Source of the DNA: Lentimicrobiaceae bacterium
GTDB lineage: Bacteria > Bacteroidota > Bacteroidia > Bacteroidales > SKPS01
Reading direction: 5' to 3'
Assembly (NCBI GenBank): GCA_007119395.1
Contig: SKPS01000153.1
Span: 1 to 32,419, forward strand
Length of the DNA: 32,419 bases
Numbering within the stretch: position 1 is the first letter of the stretch; the number at the start of each line of letters is the position of its first letter. Position numbers and translations under genes: made by a program. Below are positions 1-8,205 of this stretch, piece after piece. Under the pieces are notes generated by a model. The model had not been told where the DNA came from and searched no databases. It saw nothing but the letters and a program-made list of their open reading frames with translations.

Positions 1-564
1 CCGGAGTCGATCGGGAAACTGCTTCCCGCACCATGGTCCGACGGCTTTGTAGCCATTGTGACTGGCGGTCGTTATGCTACAAAAATCTACCCCGCAGATC
101 TGCTGGCCGAGGTGGTGCGTCAACTACCCCTGCCCGTGGTTCTGTTGGGTGGACCCGAAGACCAACAAAGGGCTCAGGAAGTAACCAATGCCGCCCCGAA
201 ACAAAAGGTGCTGAACGGCTGCGGCTCTTTCTCCCTGCACGAATCAGCTATGGTCGTATCAAAAGCAAAACTGGTCATCACCAATGACACCGGATTGATG
301 CATATCGCCGCCGCCTTCGGGAAAAAAATAATCTCTGTCTGGGGAAACACTGTGCCTCAGTTCGGCATGTACCCCTACATGCCCCATAAACCTTCACACT
401 ACAGTAAAATCGTCGAAGTAAAGGGGCTCCCCTGCAGACCCTGCAGCAAAATCGGATACCAACAATGCCCCGAAAAACACTTCAGTTGCATGCATGAAAT
501 CAAACCCAACACCATCACAGAAACCGCATTACAGATGCTGGGCCACAAGCATGAACACCCGTGA
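1..564 (+). CDS. Glycosyltransferase family 9 (heptosyltransferase-like), 5' truncated by window edge
   Basis: The reading frame is open from the first base, so the gene starts upstream of the window; an internal GTG at 58 is not a credible start. The visible 187 residues are the C-terminal Rossmann half of a GT9 enzyme. The family signature TNDTGLMHIAAA is present (nucleotide-sugar and phosphate binding), preceded by the LLGGPED stretch typical of the domain start. A late Cys-rich segment (CRPCSKIG, then CPEKHFSCM) is common in Bacteroidota GT9 proteins. GT9 members transfer heptose or related sugars to lipopolysaccharide on the cytoplasmic face; the actual sugar cannot be read from this part. 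It converges on the hydrolase ending at 592, with 27 nt between the stops and no clear terminator. Confidence 0.88.
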   Translation, partial: PESIGKLLPAPWSDGFVAIVTGGRYATKIYPADLLAEVVRQLPLPVVLLGGPEDQQRAQEVTNAAPKQKVLNGCGSFSLHESAMVVSKAKLVITNDTGLMHIAAAFGKKIISVWGNTVPQFGMYPYMPHKPSHYSKIVEVKGLPCRPCSKIGYQQCPEKHFSCMHEIKPNTITETALQMLGHKHEHP

Positions 565-591
565 CCTCAACAGATTGATGGCACTTCCTGA

Positions 592-1230
592 CTATAAAAA
601 TGAATTGTTGAGCCGCTCGAATCCAATGGTTGACTTTGGGCCATGACCGGGGTAGATCACGTAATCATCATCATATACCAATACCTTCTCCCTCACCGAA
701 CGTAACAATACCTCCAGACTACCGGTTGGCAAATCGGTTCTCCCGATGCTGAGCTGAAAGAGCAGGTCGCCGGTAACAATCCACTTCCCCGCTTCATGCA
801 CCAGACATACGCTGCCGTCGGCATGACCCGGAGTGTAGAGTACCCCTATCTTTTCACCTCCCAACATCAACTCATCTCCATCCTCAATAAACTCCTCAGG
901 GACAACCAGTTCATCGATTTCAAAACCGAACGAAAGGGCATGCGCAGCCATGTGATCGTAGAAAGGAAGCCCTGCCCGATGAATAACAGGCTTGAGTCCA
1001 TACTTACGATACATAAAACCAGTGCCCAGCACATGGTCAACGTGGCTGTGTGTGTTCACAATCCGCTCTACATTCAAACCATTGTCGGCTAAAAAGGCGG
1101 CGAGATGGTTTTGTTCCTGTTGCGAATAACACGCAGGATCCACCACAATACACTTACCCTTATCATCATAAATGACATAGGTGTTTACTTGAAAAGCATT
1201 GTAAACCAATGTTTTAATATTTAACGCCAT
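592..1230 (-). CDS. MBL-fold metallo-hydrolase, glyoxalase II-like
   Basis: This 212-residue protein has the full metallo-beta-lactamase motif set: THSHVDH near residue 60, TPGHADGSV near 133, the bridging Asp in TGDLLF, and the C-terminal YPGHG. The spacing and the GRTDLPTGS stretch match the compact YcbL/GloB-like thioesterase subgroup, which hydrolyses glutathione-type or other thioesters with two metal ions. It lacks the C-terminal substrate-binding helices of full hydroxyacylglutathione hydrolase (about 250 residues), so the substrate is uncertain. No signal peptide; cytoplasmic. The ATG at 1230 agrees with family N-termini. It is divergent from the flavin reductase-rubredoxin gene across about 100 nt. 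Confidence 0.88.
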   Translation of the reverse strand: MALNIKTLVYNAFQVNTYVIYDDKGKCIVVDPACYSQQEQNHLAAFLADNGLNVERIVNTHSHVDHVLGTGFMYRKYGLKPVIHRAGLPFYDHMAAHALSFGFEIDELVVPEEFIEDGDELMLGGEKIGVLYTPGHADGSVCLVHEAGKWIVTGDLLFQLSIGRTDLPTGSLEVLLRSVREKVLVYDDDYVIYPGHGPKSTIGFERLNNSFL

Positions 1231-1296
1231 AGTGTGTTAGTTTGAGCACAAGGTATAAAAAAAAAGAAAAAGTATGGTTTGCATCAGATAACGGTT

Positions 1297-1304
1297 TACA
1301 TTTG
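1297..1304 (+). promoter_or_regulatory. Candidate -7 box for the flavin reductase-rubredoxin gene
   Basis: TACATTTG is an exact match to the Bacteroidota -7 consensus TAnnTTTG and lies 27 nt before the ATG at 1332. The nearest TTG (1279-1281) is only 15 nt upstream, shorter than the usual 19-20, so the -33 part is weak. Confidence 0.45.
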
Positions 1305-1331
1305 TAGGAAAGAAATAAACAAAACACGGTT

Positions 1332-2045
1332 ATGTCGAAGAGGGATGCATTTTTTAAGATGACGTATGGCTTGTACCTGATCAGTTGTACTGATGGTGAG
1401 GAGCACAATGCCTACATTGCAAACACGGCGTTTCAGGTTTCCAGCCAACCACCCCGATTTGCGATCAGTTGTCACAAAGAGAACTACTCATCACCTATGA
1501 TTGAGCGGGGCAAGGCGTTTGGTATATCGGTACTTCAGCAGGATACGCCATTGGAGTTTATCCAGCGTTATGGTTATCAGAGTGCCCACAAAGAGAAGAA
1601 GTTCGGTAGGTTGAATTACAAGCGTGGCAAAACGGGTGTGCCGGTGGTATACGATTATTCAGTGGCCTATTTCGAGTGTCGTTTGGTTGAGCAGGTTGAC
1701 GTTGGCACCCACTGGTTATTCATTGGGGAGTTGGTTGATTATGGTATGTTGAGCCGACTGGATGAGCCGTTGGATTACGCTTGGTACCGCAGGGAGCACA
1801 AAGCAGCCTCACCTTCGAAGGCGCCCACCTATGTGCCTGAAGAGGGGGAGGCGATGCCAGGTTCTGAGGTTCTGCAAGGTGCACCTTACGCTTGTGGGGT
1901 ATGTGAATATGTGTACAACCCGGCACGTGGTGATGTGGCGGCCGGTGTGTCTCCGGGTACTCCCTTTGAAGACCTTCCCCACGACTGGGTATGCCCCGTT
2001 TGCGGCGCAGGGAAGATGGTCTTCACAGAGACGGCTGTAGGTTAG
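1332..2045 (+). CDS. Flavin reductase-rubredoxin fusion (high-molecular-weight rubredoxin type)
   Basis: This 237-residue protein has two domains. Residues 1 to about 160 form an FMN-binding flavoredoxin/flavin reductase domain (AYIANTAFQVSSQPPRFAIS and the NYSSPMIERG stretch). After a Pro/Glu-rich linker, residues about 185-235 form a rubredoxin with the four iron ligands Cys188, Cys191, Cys221 and Cys224 (CGVC and CPVC) and the typical PGTPFEDLPHDW loop. In Moorella a protein of this architecture (Hrb) passes electrons from NAD(P)H to flavodiiron proteins for O2 or NO reduction, so a role in oxidative or nitrosative defence in an anaerobe is a reasonable inference. No flavodiiron gene is in the window. 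Its stop codon overlaps that of ackA on the other strand. Confidence 0.9.
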   Translation: MSKRDAFFKMTYGLYLISCTDGEEHNAYIANTAFQVSSQPPRFAISCHKENYSSPMIERGKAFGISVLQQDTPLEFIQRYGYQSAHKEKKFGRLNYKRGKTGVPVVYDYSVAYFECRLVEQVDVGTHWLFIGELVDYGMLSRLDEPLDYAWYRREHKAASPSKAPTYVPEEGEAMPGSEVLQGAPYACGVCEYVYNPARGDVAAGVSPGTPFEDLPHDWVCPVCGAGKMVFTETAVG

Positions 2046-3262
2046 TCGGTCAGCCCGTTTTTGGTCACAATGCTCAGGGTGTCACGCGCAATCACCAGCT
2101 CCTCATTGGTGGTGATCACCATGGCTGTTTTGGCCGAACCGGGCCTGGTGAGAATCTCATCCTTGCCGCGCATTCCATGATTCTTCTGTGTGTCAAAGTC
2201 AATGCCCAGGTATGTAAGCCCTGTGGCTACCTTCTCACGTACCCCTGAATCGTTTTCTCCAATACCACCGGTAAAAATCAACAGGTCTACACCATCCATC
2301 ACCGCGGCATAAGCACCTACATACTTTTTCACCCGATGGCAATACATATCTTGTGCAAGCGTTGCCTGTGGATCTGCTTCCTTCTCAATGGCCGTCTCAA
2401 TGTCACGCATATCATAGGAAATACCATAGATACCCAGTACTCCGCTCTTTTTGTTGAACAGATTGTTCACCTCCTGAATGGAGAGGTTCTCTTTTTCCAT
2501 CAGATAGAGCACAACCCCGATATCGAGGTCACCGGTACGGGTACCCATCATCAACCCTTCAATGGGGGTAAAGCCCATGGACGTCTCAACAGATTTCCCT
2601 TTGTCAATGGCAGCAACCGATGCTCCATTGCCAAGGTGGCAGGTGATAATCTTTAACTCCTCCCAGTTTTTCCCAAGGATATCGCATGCTTTCTGGGCTA
2701 CGAATTTATGGCTGGTTCCGTGGAAACCATAACGGCGGATGTTGTACTTTTCGTAATACTCGTAAGGAATGCCATAGAGATAGGCATGTTTTGGCATGGT
2801 CTGGTGGAAGGATGTGTCGAACACAGCTACCTGAGGCACTTCCGGAAGAATTTCATCGATGGAGAGGATCCCTTTAAGGTTAGCCGGATTGTGTAATGGA
2901 GCCAGCTCACAACACTTTTCAATGTCTTGTTTGACCCGTTCGTTCACGCGAACGCTGCTCTTGAAGTTTTCACCACCATGAGCTACACGATGACCTACCG
3001 CTGTGATTTCCTCCTTGGCTTTAATGACGCCTTGTACAGGGTGGACAAGGATTTCCAGGATGAGGTTGATACCTGTTTGGTGATCGGGAATATCTTTCAC
3101 CATGTTGAACTTGTCGCGGTTCTTTGCCCTGTGGTTCAGTTCAGCGCAATTCATGCCAATTCTTTCCACGATCCCTTTGGCAAGCAAATCTGCTTCGTGC
3201 GACATATCGATCAATTGGTACTTGATAGAAGAGCTGCCACAATTCAGTACTAAGATTTTCAT
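2042..3262 (-). CDS. ackA: Acetate kinase
   Basis: This protein converts acetyl phosphate + ADP to acetate + ATP, the energy-yielding last step of acetate fermentation. At 406 residues it has the usual length. It shows the family signatures LVLNCGSSSIKYQL at the N-terminus, VAHGGE, the catalytic-region VFDTSFHQTMP, RRYGFHGTSHKFV, HLGNGASV and FTGGIGEND. All expected active-site blocks are present, so it should be functional. It lies 44 nt downstream of pta on the same strand, presumably co-transcribed. The stop TAA (2042-2044) shares bases with the TAG of the convergent gene, leaving no room for an intergenic terminator. Confidence 0.98.
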   Translation of the reverse strand: MKILVLNCGSSSIKYQLIDMSHEADLLAKGIVERIGMNCAELNHRAKNRDKFNMVKDIPDHQTGINLILEILVHPVQGVIKAKEEITAVGHRVAHGGENFKSSVRVNERVKQDIEKCCELAPLHNPANLKGILSIDEILPEVPQVAVFDTSFHQTMPKHAYLYGIPYEYYEKYNIRRYGFHGTSHKFVAQKACDILGKNWEELKIITCHLGNGASVAAIDKGKSVETSMGFTPIEGLMMGTRTGDLDIGVVLYLMEKENLSIQEVNNLFNKKSGVLGIYGISYDMRDIETAIEKEADPQATLAQDMYCHRVKKYVGAYAAVMDGVDLLIFTGGIGENDSGVREKVATGLTYLGIDFDTQKNHGMRGKDEILTRPGSAKTAMVITTNEELVIARDTLSIVTKNGLTD

Positions 3263-3306
3263 TTTTTCTGTTTAGGTTTACTGATATAATTTTGTGAAGG
3301 ATTGTT

Positions 3307-4311
3307 TTATTTTCCGGCGGCTTGGTTTGCCGTGATGGCAACTAAGTTTACGATATCGTCAACGGAACACCCTCTGGAGAGGTCGTTGATGGGTGCTGCC
3401 ATCCCTTGCAGTACGGGGCCTACAGCCTCTGCACCTGCAAGGCGTTGCACCAGTTTATAGGCGATATTTCCCACTTCCAGGGTGGGGAATACCAGCACAT
3501 TGGCTTTTCCGGCAATCTGGCTCTCGGGGGCTTTGCTTTTTCCAATTTTTTCCACGATCGCTGCATCAGCTTGCATCTCGCCATCAATCAGCAGATCGGG
3601 CGCCATTTCGCGTGCTATTTTTGTTGCTTCCACCACTTTGTCAACCATGGGATGGGAAGCGCTGCCCTTGGTGCTGAAACTCAGCATGGCAACCCTGGGC
3701 TCAATACCTGCAATGGCCTGTGCTGTACGTGCTGTGCTTACAGCAATCTGCGCCAGCTCGTCAGCCGTAGGATCAGGATGAACAGCACAGTCGGCAAAAA
3801 CCAGGATGCCCTGCTCACCCCATTGGGCATCGGGAAGTATCATGATAAACGCCCCTGATACCACACTGATGCCGGGGAGTGTTTTTACAATTTGAAATGC
3901 CGGCCTTAAAACATTGCCTGTGGCATTGGCAGCACCTGCTACTTCACCATCAGCATCACCGTTCTTGATCAACAGGGTGGCCAGATACAAAGGATCCTCC
4001 ACCTGCTGCAAGGCAACCTCACGTGTCATCCCCTTCTCCTTGCGTATGCCGTACAGCATGTCAGCATAAAACTCCTTCTTCGGATGATCTGCAGGGTCAA
4101 TGATCTCTGCAAGATGGATATGTGCCAAACCATGTGCCGCTGCCAAACCGTGAATCTCATCACGGTTACCCAGCAAAATAATCCGGGCAATCCCCTCGCC
4201 CAAGATAATATCAGCCGCTTTTAAGGTGCGTTCTTCTGTGCCTTCGGGTAATACAATACGTTTGTTTTGTGATGTTGCCCGCTCTCTGATGTCTTTTAAT
4301 AATTTGATCAT
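3307..4311 (-). CDS. pta: Phosphate acetyltransferase
   Basis: This protein converts acetyl-CoA + phosphate to acetyl phosphate + CoA, feeding AckA downstream. The 334-residue size is the short, single-domain form lacking the N-terminal regulatory DRTGG domain of the E. coli enzyme. Family blocks include LPEGTEERTL near the N-terminus, AGAANATGNVLRPA, DCAVHPDPTADELAQIA, MLSFSTKGSASHP and NVLVFPTLEVGNIAYKL. It is first in the pta-ackA pair. A -7 box about 127 nt upstream and a perfect 11-nt palindrome (4331-4341) in the leader suggest its own promoter and a structured 5' UTR. Confidence 0.97.
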   Translation of the reverse strand: MIKLLKDIRERATSQNKRIVLPEGTEERTLKAADIILGEGIARIILLGNRDEIHGLAAAHGLAHIHLAEIIDPADHPKKEFYADMLYGIRKEKGMTREVALQQVEDPLYLATLLIKNGDADGEVAGAANATGNVLRPAFQIVKTLPGISVVSGAFIMILPDAQWGEQGILVFADCAVHPDPTADELAQIAVSTARTAQAIAGIEPRVAMLSFSTKGSASHPMVDKVVEATKIAREMAPDLLIDGEMQADAAIVEKIGKSKAPESQIAGKANVLVFPTLEVGNIAYKLVQRLAGAEAVGPVLQGMAAPINDLSRGCSVDDIVNLVAITANQAAGK

Positions 4312-4437
4312 ATCTCTTGTGTTTTATCAACCGACTGTCGGCTGCACACAAGAAGAGGTTCAGCGCGATGGCCGGGGGTGAAAAGAATCAATCTTTCAAT
4401 AAGTTGCGACATGCTGCCACAACACTCAATCGCACGG

Positions 4438-4445
4438 CAAAAATA
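4438..4445 (-). promoter_or_regulatory. Candidate -7 box upstream of pta-ackA
   Basis: On the minus strand this reads TATTTTTG, an exact TAnnTTTG match. It would give a leader of roughly 120 nt before the pta ATG. No clear TTG is seen 19-20 nt further upstream, so support is partial. Confidence 0.4.
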
Positions 4446-4489
4446 GGCTGATTCTATGAATGTTCCTAATGAATTGAGGGATAAATTTC

Positions 4490-4553
4490 AAAAAAAAACA
4501 CCGGACACCGGCTGCACCCATTGAAAGGGGTGGCTTGAAGCCGGTGTCCGGTG
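4490..4553 (-). terminator. Strong rho-independent terminator after the head-GIN/barrel gene
   Basis: A perfect 15-bp inverted repeat pairs 4499-4513 (CACCGGACACCGGCT) with 4539-4553. On the minus strand it is followed by a run of nine U (A-tract 4490-4498). It lies 36 nt beyond the stop codon at 4590 and isolates that gene from pta. Confidence 0.9.
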
Positions 4554-4589
4554 GCAATCACTGTGGTTTTGCCACTTATGATGTGTTGA

Positions 4590-6014
4590 TTAATTGAACC
4601 CGGTGAGCACAATGCCGAACGATGCAGCATAGACCTCCGGTCCTTTGTCTTTCTCGAAGAAGGGTAGCAGATTGTATTCGGCGAAAAAGTTGAGTCTGCC
4701 AAAGCCAATTCTGCCGGCTGCAGCTACACGGTAAGGGTTGAGATTGTACCTGTCTCGGGTCCGCTCACGAATGGTGGCACCGCCATCAGAATACTTCACC
4801 CGGGCAGAAGTACCCAAACGCAGTCCGAGGTTTACACCACCGGCAATATGAAATCGCTGACGGACAGGCCCTTTATTGGTCTGGAACTCCAGCATAAACG
4901 GAACCTTCAGGTAGGTTGCAGTTAGCTTGTTGCGCGATAGTTCAATGTCGTCGGAATGGTGCTGTATTACGGTTTTGCCATCCTTTTTTGCCAACCTGAT
5001 ATTCTCTTCAAAATGGTAGTTGTTGAACTCAAAGCCCATACCTGTAACGATGCCGAACTGCTGACGGATCAAAGGCAGATTGGTTTGAAGCAGGTTTACA
5101 TTCCATACCCGTGATGAAGGGATGTTCAGTGCAAGGGATTTGGCCTCCCCTTCAAGATTGAAACTCCCTTTGGAGGTCATAAACGTATTGATACCCAGTT
5201 CAAAACCCTCAAAATGACCATTAAATTTTCCTCTGCCCGACTCTCTGGTTTTTCTCGCTTCTTTTACCACTTCACGCACTTCCATCTCTTTGGCTTCACC
5301 TTCTATGGTCACGTCAATGGTTTCGTTCAACACCTGACTCAGACCGGAGGCCATGGAGGTTACATTCACTTCGTTGATGACAGGCTCTGAAACAAACACT
5401 ACCGAAGCCATGCCTGATACTCTGCCCTCAACCTTCTCTGTGACATTGAGCCTGCCTAATGTAGCACCTGTAAGTCTGATAGATGCCCGATTGATAACCA
5501 GACTATCGAAACGGGCCTGAGAAGCTCCGCCCAGCTCCAAAGTTAGGATCTCAGCAGTGCCCGATACAGTGGCTGTGGCAGCCCCCGTAAGCTTGGCTGT
5601 AAGGTCGGTGCTAACAATTGACATCGTTACGGTTGCAGCCCCTTTCGACTCTAAATGAAATGTGTCAGCAACAAAAGTGCCGATGCCAAGTGCTGTGGAC
5701 GCATCCTGAACTACAAGATGTTCCAGCGAAGGTGTGGTGATGCGCACCAACGCATCGTTGTCGCCACGCGCCGATAACCTTAACGACCCGTCTTGAACAG
5801 CACCTACCACTACACTTTTGCGGTCAGCCTCAGTCCCTTCCACTTGAAGCAAATATGACGAACCCTGGTGTAGCTCAACATTCAATGTGCCGGCAATGGT
5901 CAAACGACTAAATGGTGATACCTCATGCTCCTGCATATCCACCTGTGCGTAACTGGCAGTACCTATCAGTGTGAATAGCAATGAAACGATTAAAAATCTT
6001 ACTGTTGTTTTCAT
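4590..6014 (-). CDS. Exported head-GIN domain protein fused to a C-terminal outer-membrane beta-barrel
   Basis: This 474-residue protein starts with a signal peptide (about residues 1-23, ending ASYAQ). Residues about 30-215 resemble the head-GIN adhesin domain (DUF2807): repeated short beta-strands rich in Val, Ala and Thr, including the FSRLTIAGTLNVELHQG start. A charged linker (about 225-262, rich in Glu, Lys and Arg) leads to a second half with alternating aromatic/hydrophobic strands (GMGFEFNNYHF, LKVPFMLEF, GGVNLGLRLG, GRLNFFAEYNLLPFF) and a short strand at the C-terminus. This half looks like a PorT-like or OMP_b-brl barrel. Free-standing head-GIN proteins are about half this length. 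A surface-exposed role is inferred; no ligand is known. It is a single gene with its own terminator. Confidence 0.78.
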   Translation of the reverse strand: MKTTVRFLIVSLLFTLIGTASYAQVDMQEHEVSPFSRLTIAGTLNVELHQGSSYLLQVEGTEADRKSVVVGAVQDGSLRLSARGDNDALVRITTPSLEHLVVQDASTALGIGTFVADTFHLESKGAATVTMSIVSTDLTAKLTGAATATVSGTAEILTLELGGASQARFDSLVINRASIRLTGATLGRLNVTEKVEGRVSGMASVVFVSEPVINEVNVTSMASGLSQVLNETIDVTIEGEAKEMEVREVVKEARKTRESGRGKFNGHFEGFELGINTFMTSKGSFNLEGEAKSLALNIPSSRVWNVNLLQTNLPLIRQQFGIVTGMGFEFNNYHFEENIRLAKKDGKTVIQHHSDDIELSRNKLTATYLKVPFMLEFQTNKGPVRQRFHIAGGVNLGLRLGTSARVKYSDGGATIRERTRDRYNLNPYRVAAAGRIGFGRLNFFAEYNLLPFFEKDKGPEVYAASFGIVLTGFN

Positions 6015-6350
6015 CTTTGTTGTTTTTTTGTTGATTTATTTTCTCCTGAACGGATTCTAATTTTTCCGTGATAACCTGTTTTGTTTTTGTCGATGGTATG
6101 ACGGAGAAAGATCTTTTTTGTTACAGGAGATGAAAAAAAAATGAAGATTGGTGAAAAAATGAGGAGTATAGCCTCTTTGGTTATGTTGATTTTCCTTGGG
6201 CAATAAAAGAATCGGGATGTGTTTGGGTAGTGTTTAAACCACTCACTCACATCCCGATCAATGCCAGCCGTGTTTCAATATTGTTTGCAGTCCATGATCA
6301 CAAAACAGGCAATAGGTGTACTACCGTTTATGCCCCTGCAATCAGTGCAG
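6015..6350. other. 336-nt gap between the OadA-like gene and the head-GIN gene
   Basis: No credible gene is seen here. The ORFs crossing the gap are short and AT-rich without family signatures. The oadA-side hairpin terminator (6211-6258) lies here. The remainder is T- and A-rich upstream sequence of the head-GIN gene without a clear TAnnTTTG box, so that gene may use an alternative sigma factor or a promoter I cannot recognise. Confidence 0.6.
6207..6258 (-). terminator. Hairpin terminator downstream of the OadA-like gene
   Basis: An 11-bp perfect inverted repeat, ATCGGGATGTG (6211-6221) and its complement (6248-6258), includes a shorter inner pairing (AGTG/CACT). On the minus strand it is followed by a short U-run. 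It sits about 90 nt past the stop at 6351, so it could terminate that transcript; the U-tract is modest. Confidence 0.55.
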
Positions 6351-8057
6351 TTAATCGTCGGTGCTCCAGTTATAACTGTAAAGGCCATCCAGCAGACGTT
6401 TCTTTTTCTCTTCATCAGAGAGCTTGTCGAAGGCTGCCTTTTCGGCGAGATGAGCTTCCACTTTCTTCATCTCTTCCTCATGAATCATTGCCCTGTACTC
6501 GCTCTCTTTCAGTTCTTGCAGGAACGTGGTGGCTACCTGAGGGAAAAGATCAAGCAACAACTCCTCTTTTTCGTTCTCTGCAAGTAACCTGTCACCGGCC
6601 TGATCCAGTTCGGGGTTTTCTGGCTTCTTGTAATTGTCAACGTTATAAGGGGTCTCTTCTCTGACACCACAAATCATCTCCCTGAAGTCGGGATCTATCT
6701 CTATGGGTGTTTTCCCATATTCACCTTTGACCAGGCTTACAAACTGATTGTTTTTGGTGGTGTAGGGCTTCTGCTTTTTGTTTTCGTCGATAACATAATT
6801 AACGGCCTGAACACCAACAATTTGAGAGGTTGGGGTTACCAATGGGGGGCACCCTGCAGCCAGTCGCACCACTGGTACCACTTCAAGAACCCTTGACATG
6901 AGATGATCGAGCTTGAGTTGTTTGAGCTGTGATATCATGTTGGTGTACATTCCACCGGGTATTTCTGCTTTTTTTACCTCTTCGTTGGGTTCGGGCAGGC
7001 CAAACCAACGTTCAATTGCCTGGGTAGCTTCCAGCAGCTTCTCTTCGTCATTTTTTCCGGCAAATTCTATTGCCTGGTCGAACAGTTGGTCTATTTCCGG
7101 GGGCAGTGTGTCTTTGGTAAGATCGAAGGTGCGGGGCAATTCGTAGTTGTCAATGTCTCCCATCTCTTTGCGGATCTCGCCGAGTTGTTCGTTGATGGTA
7201 GCGATCACGTTAACATTCACGCCGGTATCAACGCCCAATTTATTGCAGAAGAGTTGTATTATTTCGAATGATGGGGCAGCGGGGCCTCCGCTGAAGTTAA
7301 GGATGGATGTGTCAACGATATCTACTCCATTCATGATGGCCACCAGAGTGGATGCCAATCCGTAGCCGGGCGTACAGTGGGTGTGAAAGTCGATCGGGAT
7401 TTTCAGTTCCGCTTTCATTCTGGAGATGATTTTGGCTGCCTGACGCGGAGGAACGAGGCCTGCCATGTCTTTGATGGTGATCATATCGGCACCCATTGCT
7501 TCCAGCTCTTTGGCTTTGTTGACAAAGTAATCGGTTCGGAAGATTCTGCGGGGCACCTTTTTCATCTGCCAGAAGGCTTTTGCTCTTTCGCGCAGTGTGA
7601 ATTTGGGGTCAATGGTGTAACAGACACAACAGTCGGCAATACCTCCATTCTCTTTCACATATCCAATAGTTGACCGGATATTGCTGGTGTCATTGAGTGC
7701 ATCAAATATTCGCATGATGGAAATGCCTGATTGCACTGCATGACGGTTGAACCCCTCAATTACGCTTTCGGGATATGGATTGTATCCAAAGAGGTTTCTG
7801 CCTCGGGATAAGGCGGTTAGTTTGCTGACGCTTCCCACTTCACGATGAATGCTTTCGAGCCGGTGCCAGGGGTTCTCCTTCAGGAACCGCATAATGGCAT
7901 CCGGTACTGCGCCACCCCATACTTCCATGGCATAAAATCCTGCTTCCTTATAATAGGGCAACACACGGTCAACCTGATTCTGATTCATTCTGGTGGCAAA
8001 CAACGACTGCTGCCCATCCCTCAGTGTCAAATCCCTTATTTTTAATGTTTTGTTCAT
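6351..8057 (-). CDS. Carboxyltransferase subunit of OadA/PycB type (pyruvate/oxaloacetate), lacking a biotin domain
   Basis: This 568-residue protein has a DRE-TIM metallolyase-like domain. It shows the metal- and substrate-binding RDGQQSL near the N-terminus, the reactive lysine in MITIKDMAGL, and the metal-ligand motif FHTHCTPG. The conserved carboxyltransferase helical region follows (NFSGGPAAPSFE, then AGCPPLVTPTSQIVG, and a GEYGKTP block). These enzymes move CO2 between biotin and pyruvate/oxaloacetate. The usual C-terminal biotinyl domain with its AMKM motif is absent; the tail is instead Glu/Lys-rich and ends in SYNWSTDD. A separate biotin carrier is therefore needed, and MmdC at 22271 is a candidate. 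I chose the ATG at 8057 because the longer frame begins at a TTG with ten non-conserved residues. Confidence 0.9.
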   Translation of the reverse strand: MNKTLKIRDLTLRDGQQSLFATRMNQNQVDRVLPYYKEAGFYAMEVWGGAVPDAIMRFLKENPWHRLESIHREVGSVSKLTALSRGRNLFGYNPYPESVIEGFNRHAVQSGISIMRIFDALNDTSNIRSTIGYVKENGGIADCCVCYTIDPKFTLRERAKAFWQMKKVPRRIFRTDYFVNKAKELEAMGADMITIKDMAGLVPPRQAAKIISRMKAELKIPIDFHTHCTPGYGLASTLVAIMNGVDIVDTSILNFSGGPAAPSFEIIQLFCNKLGVDTGVNVNVIATINEQLGEIRKEMGDIDNYELPRTFDLTKDTLPPEIDQLFDQAIEFAGKNDEEKLLEATQAIERWFGLPEPNEEVKKAEIPGGMYTNMISQLKQLKLDHLMSRVLEVVPVVRLAAGCPPLVTPTSQIVGVQAVNYVIDENKKQKPYTTKNNQFVSLVKGEYGKTPIEIDPDFREMICGVREETPYNVDNYKKPENPELDQAGDRLLAENEKEELLLDLFPQVATTFLQELKESEYRAMIHEEEMKKVEAHLAEKAAFDKLSDEEKKKRLLDGLYSYNWSTDD

Positions 8058-8092
8058 GATAAACTTTAATTGGTTTAACAGTTCCAATGATT

Positions 8093-8120
8093 CTGTGCCG
8101 CCCCCGTATTAACGGCACAG
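8093..8120 (-). other. Hairpin in the 5' leader of the OadA-like gene
   Basis: An 8-bp perfect inverted repeat, CTGTGCCG (8093-8100) and CGGCACAG (8113-8120), with one further T-A pair, encloses a 12-nt loop. It lies between the predicted start of transcription and the ATG, with no U-tract following. It may affect translation or mRNA stability; function unknown. Confidence 0.4.
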
Positions 8121-8158
8121 AGGCAAGAGGCATCAAAAAAAGCCTTCTTTACCAAGTG

Positions 8159-8189
8159 CAAAGATAAGATAATCAAATATACAATTCAA
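8159..8189 (-). promoter_or_regulatory. Bacteroidota-type promoter for the OadA-like gene
   Basis: On the minus strand there is TTG (8189-8187), a 20-nt spacer, then TATCTTTG (8166-8159), an exact match to the -33/-7 consensus in sequence and spacing. Transcription would begin near 8152, giving a leader of about 95 nt. Confidence 0.7.
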
Positions 8190-8205
8190 GTAATAAATTG
8201 TTTAA

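Noticed and set aside
3406..3858. Plus-strand open frame of 150 codons inside pta
   Set aside because: Lies opposite a clear pta gene with all family motifs; its translation is Cys- and His-rich without any recognisable family pattern.
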